Of a stretch of DNA of 5,731 bases, positions 1-5,731 are shown piece by piece. Location of the stretch: contig CAJQQW010000068.1 in the NCBI GenBank assembly GCA_905480565.1, forward strand, positions 1-5,731, written 5' to 3'. The first letter of the stretch is position 1. Each line of letters starts with the position of its first letter. The translations under genes were made by a program, and so were the position numbers. This DNA is from an uncultured Halioglobus sp. GTDB lineage: Bacteria; Pseudomonadota; Gammaproteobacteria; Pseudomonadales; Halieaceae. The notes under the pieces were generated by a model, which was not told the origin of the DNA, ran no database searches, and saw only the letters and a list, made by a program, of their open reading frames with translations.

Positions 1-838
1 AAATCAGCCAGTCACGACCTTCCAGTTGCAGTTCCATGCTTGGTACACCAGCATCCCAACCCAGCCATAACTGCAATTCCAAAGCGCCCTCCGCCCAAAC
101 CGGCAGCGGCTGCGCTGAAATAAACTCCCGTGCCGCAGCAAGATCGGTGACCTGTATAGCCACGTAGAGCTCGCCAACAAAACTTTCCGGCCGGGTAGGG
201 TCGCCCACTCCCTCTGCCAGCAGTGATATCACAGTGCCCCGGGCAGAGGTCAACCGGGCCTCCATATGACGTTGACTGCCATCCCGGGAAAGACGCAGAT
301 CCAGCCCCAGGCGACGCAATCCGCCAGCAGGAGTCCTGAGATGCAGTACATTGTTGCGCAGGCTCATGTTTTCCACGTTGAGCAGGAATTCGCGCAGGAA
401 AGCAGTACTAGCGCCCTCTGCCTCACCCAGCCCACGCAGGGAAAAACGGCCGTCACTGTCTAACTCACCGTTTAGGTTTAAATCGACAAAAACTACATGG
501 GTCAACTGCAGAGAGCCGCTGCGCAAGCTGTTTAATACATCGACTGTGACACGCCCCTCGGACAACTCGAGGGTGTTTTCGCCGCTGCTCAAAAAACCCA
601 GACGAAGATCCGAAAGTATGATCTCTGGCGCAAACCCGCGCCACTGACCACTGACCCGGCCCGCCTCAACAGTAAAGGGGACGTTGCTATTTACTATCTG
701 CAGGATGTCCACCTGCCAACGCTCCAGGTTGGCCATGAGCAAGCGTCCTGCACTCACGTAAATTGCAAGCAACACAAGCAGGAGCACAAGAACACGCCAG
801 AGTACGCTGCCAAGCCTATGGAAAAAGGAACTCTCCAC
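1..838 (-). CDS. yhdP: YhdP family AsmA-like envelope protein, N-terminal part (cut by window edge)
   Basis: The reverse strand stays open for 279 codons from a GTG at 838 to the left edge, so the protein is incomplete; family members are usually over 1200 residues. Translation starts with a short basic segment, then a hydrophobic helix at about residues 11-30 (VLWRVLVLLLVLLAIYVSAG), a signal anchor. A family-like stretch follows (VEAGRVSGQWRGFAPEI, about residues 57-73), then beta-rich repeats typical of AsmA-like proteins. YhdP is known as an inner-membrane protein with a long periplasmic part that, with TamB and YdbH, supports phospholipid transport to the outer membrane. The GTG start is chosen because an in-frame TGA lies three codons upstream and the start aligns with homologues; GAG at 847-849 is a weak ribosome site 8 bases away. 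It follows rng after 57 bases, the usual order. The family call is firm; the exact start is less so. Confidence 0.88.
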   Translation of the reverse strand, partial: MESSFFHRLGSVLWRVLVLLLVLLAIYVSAGRLLMANLERWQVDILQIVNSNVPFTVEAGRVSGQWRGFAPEIILSDLRLGFLSSGENTLELSEGRVTVDVLNSLRSGSLQLTHVVFVDLNLNGELDSDGRFSLRGLGEAEGASTAFLREFLLNVENMSLRNNVLHLRTPAGGLRRLGLDLRLSRDGSQRHMEARLTSARGTVISLLAEGVGDPTRPESFVGELYVAIQVTDLAAAREFISAQPLPVWAEGALELQLWLGWDAGVPSMELQLEGRDWLI

Positions 839-866
839 AAAAAAGTCTCATCGGTAAAGATTAACA

Positions 867-892
867 CTGCCAAAACGGCAGCAGTAAACTGC
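867..892 (-). repeat. Small overlapping inverted repeats in the rng-yhdP gap
   Basis: The gap between the rng stop and the yhdP start is 839-895. It holds CTGCC (867-871) and GGCAG (877-881) around a five-base loop, extendable by two wobble pairs on the mRNA strand. A second dyad, GCAGT/ACTGC (881-885 and 888-892), touches the first, so both cannot form fully together. No run of U follows the stem, so it does not look like a strong intrinsic terminator. It could be an mRNA-processing or partial attenuation element, or chance. Confidence 0.35.
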
Positions 893-895
893 AGT

Positions 896-2374
896 CTAGA
901 GCAGCATGATCTCGAAATTCTCCTGACTGTAACCCGGCTCTGCCCGAAAGCTTATAGTCATACCAACTAATTCCTCAAGCTCTGCGAGATAGGCGGATTC
1001 CTCCTCCAGCAGGCGGTCTGCCACCGACTGCGCGACCAGCACCATTAAAGCGCCCCTTGGGTAAGCGCGTGCATCGCGTATGATCGCGCGAAAGATTTCG
1101 TGACATACGGTCTCCGCTGTTTTGCGTGCACCTCGACCATGACACGCGGGACAGGTTTCGCACAACGTGTGCGCCAGGCTCTCCCGAGTGCGCTTGCGAG
1201 TCATCTCGACCAGCCCGAGTGCGGACACCCCCGTCACCTGATTGCGCGCAGGGTCTCGCGACAGCGCTTTTTCCAATGCGTGCATTACCTGCCTTTGATG
1301 CTCTGCGGATTTCATGTCGATAAAGTCGATGATAATGATACCGCCCAGATTGCGCACCCGCAGTTGTCTCGCGAGTGCACTCGCCGCTTCCAGATTTATC
1401 TTCAGCACAGTCTCTGCCTGACTCCGCTTACCGACAAACGACCCAGTATTCACATCGATAGTCGTCATCGCCTCAGTCTGGTCGATAATCAGATACCCGC
1501 CGGATTTGAGATCTTCCCGGCGATCCAATGCACGCTCAATAGCCTCTTCGACTCCGTATAGATCAAACAGCGGGCGCTCGCCCTGATACAACTCCAGTAA
1601 ATCAGTCATTTCGGGTACATAATCGCTGCAGAACACTTTGAGCGCCGAGAAACACTGCCGAGAGTCGATCAGTATGCGCTGCACCGCGGGACGGGCAAGA
1701 TCTCTTACCGTGCGCAGGTCCAGGGAGAGCTCTTCGTATACTAGTTCGCAGCCATTGGCAGCCGCGGCGCGGCGCGACACCGCATCCCACAATCGGCACA
1801 AAAATCGTAACTCCGACACAACTTCTGTTTCACCCACTCCTTCCGCTGCGGTGCGCAGGATAAAACCACCCTCGAGCACAGGCTCTGCCTGTGCCAGACA
1901 ATCGGACAACAACGCCTGCAGTCGCTGCCGCTCCTGTGTATCAGCGATCAGCTGCGATACGCCTACATGCTCCGTTTGCGGCATAAATACAAGGTAGCGG
2001 GCCGATACCGACAAGTGCATGGTAAGGCGAGCGCCTTTTGAACCGATGGGGTCTTTCATCACCTGGACAATAATTTTTTTGCCCTCGTGCAGGTGATCTG
2101 TAATATTTCCCTGCGGCTCACCGCGCAGGACCCGCCCGTTCACTGCACCTTGGTGAATATCGGAAACATGAATAAACCCTGTGCGCTCGGCGCCAATATC
2201 AACAAAGGCTGCCTGCATGCCCGGCAGTACCCTTAAGACTTTCCCCGCGTAAATATTGCCGACCAGACCGCGGATAGCATTACGCTCGATATAGATATCC
2301 TGGGTAACCCCGTTATCCAGCAATGCAACGCGGGTTTCCATCGGCGTAAAATTCACCAGGATGTCCTCACTCAT
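896..2374 (-). CDS. rng: Ribonuclease G (RNase E/G family endoribonuclease)
   Basis: The product is 492 residues, close to E. coli RNase G (489). RNase G is a cytoplasmic 5'-end-sensing endoribonuclease that matures the 5' end of 16S rRNA and cleaves some mRNAs. The S1 RNA-binding domain spans about residues 38-125 (GNIYAGKVLRVLPGMQAAFV). The 5'-sensor pair is R174-T175 in FILRTAAEG. The metal-binding aspartates are D307 (TTIDVNTG) and D350 (IIIDFIDM), 43 residues apart as in RNase E D303/D346. The zinc-link CPxC motif is C408-P-A-C411. It ends soon after the DNase I-like/small domains, without the RNase E degradosome scaffold, which fixes the call as RNase G. The start at 2374 is chosen over an in-frame ATG at 2419 because GGAGGT lies five bases upstream and the protein then begins MSEDILVN, like homologues. 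It overlaps maf by eight bases, implying coupled translation. Confidence 0.97.
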   Translation of the reverse strand: MSEDILVNFTPMETRVALLDNGVTQDIYIERNAIRGLVGNIYAGKVLRVLPGMQAAFVDIGAERTGFIHVSDIHQGAVNGRVLRGEPQGNITDHLHEGKKIIVQVMKDPIGSKGARLTMHLSVSARYLVFMPQTEHVGVSQLIADTQERQRLQALLSDCLAQAEPVLEGGFILRTAAEGVGETEVVSELRFLCRLWDAVSRRAAAANGCELVYEELSLDLRTVRDLARPAVQRILIDSRQCFSALKVFCSDYVPEMTDLLELYQGERPLFDLYGVEEAIERALDRREDLKSGGYLIIDQTEAMTTIDVNTGSFVGKRSQAETVLKINLEAASALARQLRVRNLGGIIIIDFIDMKSAEHQRQVMHALEKALSRDPARNQVTGVSALGLVEMTRKRTRESLAHTLCETCPACHGRGARKTAETVCHEIFRAIIRDARAYPRGALMVLVAQSVADRLLEEESAYLAELEELVGMTISFRAEPGYSQENFEIMLL

Positions 2375-2984
2375 CGAAGACCTCCGGTGATGCCTTTGGA
2401 GAGAGCGCAGTCGGGACACCCTGATCGCGCAGCAGCCGCCATGTTTCAGACAGAGGCAACCCGACTACATTGCTGTAGCTCCCGTCGATCGCAGCGACAA
2501 AGGCGCCAGCCAATCCCTGTATGCCATAGGCACCGGCCTTATCCCATGCTTCACCTGAATCCAGATAGGCCTCGCACTCATGCCGGGTCAATGGAATAAA
2601 CTGCACCCGTGTCTTCACCAACACGGTAGATTCCTCGCAGGCACCGATAAGACACACCGCCGTCATAACGGCATGCGCCCGGCCGCTGAGCAGAGCCAGC
2701 ATGCGCAGAGCGTCTTCCCTGTCCCGCGGCTTTCCCAGTACAGCGCCATCGACCACTACCGTGGTATCTGCTGCTAAAACCCATTGGCCCAAGCCCGGGT
2801 GCCGGCGTCGGACGGCACTCGCTTTTTGCACTGCCATGCGACGCACGTAGGCGTCCGGAGATTCATCTGCAAAGGGTGTTTCATCGATATCAGCCGGCTT
2901 ACAGATGCATTCGACACCCAACTGCGCCAGTAAGTCCCTGCGTCGGGGCGAAGCGGAGGCCAGGATCAGCGGATCAACTGGCAT
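2367..2984 (-). CDS. maf: Maf-family nucleoside triphosphate pyrophosphatase (YhdE type, dTTP/UTP)
   Basis: The product is 205 residues, the usual Maf size (E. coli YhdE 197). Maf proteins hydrolyse non-canonical or selected nucleoside triphosphates to the monophosphate and pyrophosphate. The N-terminal substrate loop is ILASASPRRRDLL (residues 7-19). The catalytic aspartate is D73 in AADTTVVVDG, followed by LGKP (83-86). DKAGAYGIQG (148-157) and NVVGLPLSET (172-181) match the YhdE subgroup, which acts on dTTP and UTP, rather than the YceF subgroup (m7GTP). The start at 2984 lies one base past the mreD stop and places the conserved LASASPRR motif at the usual distance; an upstream in-frame start at 3035 would add 17 residues inside mreD with no family resemblance. 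The end overlaps the rng start. The physiological role is not settled; family members have been linked to division arrest or mutation avoidance. Confidence 0.95.
   Translation of the reverse strand: MPVDPLILASASPRRRDLLAQLGVECICKPADIDETPFADESPDAYVRRMAVQKASAVRRRHPGLGQWVLAADTTVVVDGAVLGKPRDREDALRMLALLSGRAHAVMTAVCLIGACEESTVLVKTRVQFIPLTRHECEAYLDSGEAWDKAGAYGIQGLAGAFVAAIDGSYSNVVGLPLSETWRLLRDQGVPTALSPKASPEVFDE
2380..2385 (-). promoter_or_regulatory. Strong Shine-Dalgarno of rng inside the maf 3' end
   Basis: On the mRNA strand GGAGGT lies inside the last codons of maf and ends five bases before the ATG at 2374. It is the best ribosome site in the operon and settles the rng start in favour of 2374. 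The ATGAGTGA overlap that follows joins the rng start to the maf stop. Confidence 0.9.
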
Positions 2985-2985
2985 C

Positions 2986-3474
2986 TCAGTCCAGCTCGAA
3001 TCGACGCCGCAAGCCACGCAAAATATGCAGGACAAACGGCCAGACCAGAGCGCTGGTCAGTGCGGGCAGAAGAAACAGCTTCGGGAGGCCGCTGGCACCG
3101 TCGACATTCTGTACCCACTGGCACACCAGCTGGCTGATGCCCACCAGCACAAACACCACCGCCGCCTGCTGCAGAAGACTGTAGACCCGCAGGCGCTGAT
3201 AGAGGATCAACGCGAGGAAGGCCACCACCACCAGAGCGAGACCATGTTGCCCCAACAACGAACCCTCGAGCACATCCACACCCAATCCCGCAAGCAAGCC
3301 GATCGTAATCCCAACGCGCTGCGGCAGTGCAATACACCAATAAATGAGGGTGAGTGTGACCCATTCGGGCCGCGCCCACTGCAGCCAGTCGGGTAGCGGA
3401 ACCACCAGCAGCACGAACGCCACCAGGAACGTCAGCATAATGATCACGTAGCCGGTTCGCTGCCTCCCAGACAC
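2986..3474 (-). CDS. mreD: Rod shape-determining protein MreD
   Basis: The product is 162 residues, the same length as E. coli MreD. It is a polytopic inner-membrane protein of the elongasome that works with MreB and MreC in directing lateral wall synthesis. Hydrophobic segments lie at about residues 9-26, 36-50, 54-69, 77-94, 100-121 and 132-150. The family pattern is visible in RPEWVTLTLIYWCIALPQRV (35-54) and GLGVDVLEGSLLGQHGLA (63-80), and the C-terminus is basic (LRGLRRRFELD). The start is GTG, three bases past the mreC stop; it aligns without a gap to the E. coli N-terminus (conserved P-P-D region near residue 26). GAGGG just before the GTG and AGGAAG further up are the only purine-rich ribosome sites. 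A later GTG at codon 9 is possible but less likely. The stop lies one base before maf. Confidence 0.95.
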   Translation of the reverse strand: MSGRQRTGYVIIMLTFLVAFVLLVVPLPDWLQWARPEWVTLTLIYWCIALPQRVGITIGLLAGLGVDVLEGSLLGQHGLALVVVAFLALILYQRLRVYSLLQQAAVVFVLVGISQLVCQWVQNVDGASGLPKLFLLPALTSALVWPFVLHILRGLRRRFELD

Positions 3475-3477
3475 CCC

Positions 3478-4335
3478 TCAGTCTTCCTCGGAAAGCGGGG
3501 CCAGCGAAGCCGCCGCGGGGGCCGTAAAAACAAGCAGCACATGACGGGTCCGGTCCAGCGCCGCGCGGGGCCGTGCCAAAACCCGGGCGAAGGCCTCGCC
3601 CGTATCGCGCTCAACGTCTGTCACCTCCGCCACCGGGTAGCCCACTGGAAATCGCTGTCCGAGCCCGGATGTCACCAGCAGATCACCCGGTTCGATATCG
3701 GTGGTGGCAGAAACATGTCTTACCTCCAGAGCGCCGATTTCGCCAGCACCCTCGACAATAGCCCTGACACCATTTCGGTTGATTTGCACGGGAACCGAGT
3801 GAGTCACATCGGTGATTAACAGCGCTCTCGACGTACCGCCACTAACCTCGACAACCTGTCCCATAAGGCCCTCGGCGTCGATCAGGGGCTGGCCCACGAA
3901 AACACCGTCCCGCGACCCCTTGTTCAAAACCAGCAGTTGTCGTTCCGGATCGGGAGAGACCCCAATAAGTTCCGCCACCAGCACATCGTCGCGCACCAGC
4001 GCACTGGAGTTAAGCAGGGCACGCAGCCTGGCGTTCTCCGCCTGCACTGAGGCCATTTGCTGTGAAAGACCCTGCAACACCAGATTTTCCTGAGCCAGCC
4101 GCTCATTCTCCTCCAACAGGTTGCCACGGGAGCGAATATGAGTATCGGTCCACTCTCCAACTGTAGAGGGCAAGTTGGCAACCCAGAATATAGGGTAGGC
4201 CAGAGAATCGAGCAGGGCACGACCGGATTTGAAATTATTGAAATGCATATCCGCGGTGATCAGGCCCACGGCAAGCAGGACGGCTAGCAGTGTGCGCAGG
4301 GCGAGGGAGGATTCCTTGACAAAAAGCGGTTTAAT
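3478..4335 (-). CDS. mreC: Rod shape-determining protein MreC (probable ATT start)
   Basis: The product is 285 residues if started at ATT (4335-4333). MreC is a bitopic inner-membrane protein whose periplasmic part scaffolds the wall elongation complex (MreB, MreD, RodA, PBP2). With this start the order is a short cytoplasmic end (KPLFVKESS), a transmembrane helix at about 11-28 (LALRTLLAVLLAVGLITA), a coiled coil at about 72-112 (LLEENERLAQEN), then the beta domain with NKGSRDGVFVGQPL (138-151) and LLVTSGLGQRFPVGYPVAEV (219-238). The first conventional start, GTG at 4269, begins inside the membrane helix and would lose most of it. An in-frame TGA at 4347-4345 limits the upstream choice, and no ATG, GTG or TTG occurs between it and 4269. 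ATT aligns exactly with M1 of E. coli MreC and has GAGG seven bases upstream. The family is certain; the start is inferred. Confidence 0.93.
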   Translation of the reverse strand: MKPLFVKESSLALRTLLAVLLAVGLITADMHFNNFKSGRALLDSLAYPIFWVANLPSTVGEWTDTHIRSRGNLLEENERLAQENLVLQGLSQQMASVQAENARLRALLNSSALVRDDVLVAELIGVSPDPERQLLVLNKGSRDGVFVGQPLIDAEGLMGQVVEVSGGTSRALLITDVTHSVPVQINRNGVRAIVEGAGEIGALEVRHVSATTDIEPGDLLVTSGLGQRFPVGYPVAEVTDVERDTGEAFARVLARPRAALDRTRHVLLVFTAPAAASLAPLSEED

Positions 4336-4449
4336 CTCGATTCCTCACAAGCTGCAGGGGACGAGCGATGCCGCGAGTCGAAAGCGGAAGAGAATCGCAG
4401 GGAGAGAGCGCCGCGGGATATCACACAGCACACAATCCACAGTCACGCC
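4336..4449 (-). other. mreB-mreC intercistronic region, pyrimidine-rich
   Basis: This 114-base gap is the only long spacer between mreB and rng. It has no open frame of useful size. On the mRNA strand the part nearest mreB is GU-rich. The stretch at 4410-4349 is strongly pyrimidine-rich: by hand count 27 C, 19 T, 12 G and 4 A in 62 bases. I see no strong hairpin and no clear promoter. C-rich, G-poor RNA can be a Rho loading region, but that is only a possibility here. Confidence 0.5.
4343..4346 (-). promoter_or_regulatory. Shine-Dalgarno supporting the ATT start of mreC
   Basis: On the mRNA strand GAGG (part of TGAGGAATCGAGATT) ends seven bases before the ATT at 4335. This is normal spacing. 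The only other codon upstream that differs from ATG by one base (ATC, 4341-4339) would sit too close to the site. This core is the main sequence evidence for where mreC begins. Confidence 0.7.
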
Positions 4450-5496
<1,047 letters not shown>

Positions 5497-5511
5497 TTAC
5501 CCTGTGGCTAT

Positions 5512-5527
5512 CACGGGGAACCCCGTG
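5512..5527 (-). repeat. Palindromic hairpin in the mreB leader
   Basis: The arms CACGGGG and CCCCGTG are perfect 7-base complements with a two-base centre. As RNA it would form a six-pair stem with a four-base loop. It ends 24 bases before the mreB ATG and lies in the 5' untranslated region if transcription starts upstream. A terminator is unlikely because no U-run follows on either strand. It may be an RNA leader structure or a DNA-binding dyad. Confidence 0.6.
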
Positions 5528-5592
5528 GCTGGCTTTATTAATCGCTCTGAAAGCACCCGCTGTATCCGGCCGAGAATATCACCGCGGAGCCG

Positions 5593-5621
5593 TATTTATA
5601 GGGGTTGGCGTATTTGTGCAA
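5593..5621 (-). promoter_or_regulatory. Candidate sigma-70 promoter of mreB
   Basis: Read leftward, TTGCAC (5621-5616) resembles a -35 box. It is followed by TATAAA (5600-5595) after 15 bases, or the overlapping TAAATA (5598-5593) after 17 bases. Transcription would start near 5586-5588, giving a leader of about 100 bases that includes the 5512-5527 hairpin. The boxes are reasonable but the spacer is ambiguous; I have no experimental start site. Confidence 0.45.
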
Positions 5622-5632
5622 CTGTACCAACC
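5603..5632. repeat. Inverted repeat across the candidate mreB promoter
   Basis: GGTTGG (5603-5608) and CCAACC (5627-5632) form a six-base inverted repeat with an 18-base spacer, flanking the candidate -35 box. In the same area the heptamer CGTATTT occurs at 5591-5597 and 5609-5615, exactly 18 bases apart. Such an arrangement could be an operator, but the arms are short and chance is possible. Confidence 0.35.
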
Positions 5633-5641
5633 GCGGGGATT

Positions 5642-5666
5642 TTGGGCAAGGCGCAAATGTGATAAG
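5642..5666 (+). promoter_or_regulatory. Candidate promoter of the divergent gatC operon
   Basis: TGTGATAAG (5658-5666) looks like an extended -10 (TG-n-GATAAG, four of six core matches). Only weak -35 candidates precede it, such as TTGGGC at 5642-5647, which is too close at 10 bases from the TG and 13 from the hexamer. The start would be near 5673, about 42 bases before the gatC ATG. Low confidence. Confidence 0.25.
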
Positions 5667-5685
5667 TTTACGCCCCCTGCCACCA

Positions 5686-5697
5686 GAGGCTGGCCTC
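5686..5697 (+). repeat. Small inverted repeat upstream of gatC
   Basis: GAGGC (5686-5690) and GCCTC (5693-5697) are complementary with a two-base centre, 17 bases before the ATG at 5715. An overlapping alternative pairs CTGG with CCAG at 5690-5700. It would lie in the 5' leader if the rightward promoter is near 5666. Confidence 0.3.
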
Positions 5698-5714
5698 CAG
5701 CAGAAAAGTTCACC

Positions 5715-5731
5715 ATGACTATTGCGCAAGA
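5715..5731 (+). CDS. gatC: Probable GatC start (Asp-tRNA(Asn)/Glu-tRNA(Gln) amidotransferase subunit C), cut by window edge
   Basis: Only 17 bases are present: ATG then codons for T, I, A, Q and the first two bases of a D or E codon. The call rests mainly on context: in Pseudomonas and relatives, gatCAB runs divergently from mreB. GatC proteins also often begin with a short M-x-I/L-x-x-E/D segment of this kind. GatC is the small subunit that stabilises the GatAB amidotransferase, which converts misacylated Glu-tRNA(Gln) and Asp-tRNA(Asn) to the correct amide forms. No canonical Shine-Dalgarno precedes it; AGAAAAG at 5702-5708 is the nearest purine run. Five residues cannot prove identity. Confidence 0.55.

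Noticed and set aside
1100..1561. Plus-strand open frame of 153 codons opposite rng
   Set aside because: It is antisense to the catalytic region of RNase G; the reverse strand is strongly conserved protein, and this frame shows no family features.
2375..2419. N-terminal extension of RNase G from an upstream in-frame ATG at 2419
   Set aside because: The extra 15 residues are basic and unlike the family, lie inside maf, and are less well supported than the ATG at 2374 with GGAGGT before it.
2985..3035. N-terminal extension of Maf from an in-frame start at 3035
   Set aside because: It would overlap mreD by 50 bases, and the added residues match no Maf protein; the ATG at 2984 fits the family.
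2905..3396. Plus-strand open frame of 163 codons opposite maf and mreD
   Set aside because: It is a Gln/His/Arg-rich product without domains, fully explained by mreD and maf on the other strand.
4267..4269. GTG at 4269 as the mreC start
   Set aside because: It would delete the cytoplasmic end and most of the transmembrane anchor, and no ribosome site lies upstream; the frame remains MreC-like for 22 codons before it.
5512..5527. Intrinsic terminator
   Set aside because: The hairpin is GC-rich but no T-run follows on either strand, and it lies between divergent genes where no transcript needs to end.
5538..5729. 63-codon minus-strand open frame in the mreB-gatC intergenic region
   Set aside because: No family resemblance, no ribosome site, and it runs through the promoter region and the gatC start.

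Overview
This window is a highly conserved chromosomal cell-envelope locus of a gammaproteobacterium. Reading right to left on the minus strand, the order is mreB, mreC, mreD, maf (yhdE type), rng (RNase G) and the 5' part of yhdP. The first codons of what is probably gatC lie divergently on the plus strand at the right edge. This is the order known from Pseudomonas, including the divergent gatCAB operon, and E. coli shares the mreB-to-yhdP part. GC content is moderate to high by eye, and the proteins resemble Pseudomonas/Cellvibrionales-type homologues. Gammaproteobacteria is secure; a Pseudomonadales/Cellvibrionales relative is an inference from gene order and protein resemblance.

Layout: yhdP (1-838, cut by the left edge); a 57-base gap with a small inverted repeat; rng (896-2374); maf (2367-2984), overlapping rng by 8 bases; mreD (2986-3474), 1 base from maf; mreC (3478-4335), 3 bases from mreD; a 114-base pyrimidine-rich gap (4336-4449, as read on the mRNA strand); mreB (4450-5487); and a 227-base divergent intergenic region (5488-5714) with candidate promoters and inverted repeats. 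Tight packing from mreC through rng indicates one transcription unit with coupled translation. No stretch over 300 bases lacks a gene.

Function: MreB, MreC and MreD form the rod-shape elongasome core (actin-like filament, periplasmic scaffold, membrane partner). Maf is a nucleotide pyrophosphatase, RNase G is an RNA-processing endonuclease, and YhdP is an AsmA-like inner-membrane protein implicated in phospholipid transport to the outer membrane.

I see no undescribed multi-gene system. The most notable observation is that mreC has no ATG, GTG or TTG codon that would preserve its N-terminal membrane anchor. The sequence and homology instead point to an ATT start codon behind a well-placed Shine-Dalgarno sequence. 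Secondary points are a palindromic hairpin in the mreB leader, repeats around the candidate mreB promoter, and a GTG start with an adjacent T6 tract at yhdP.
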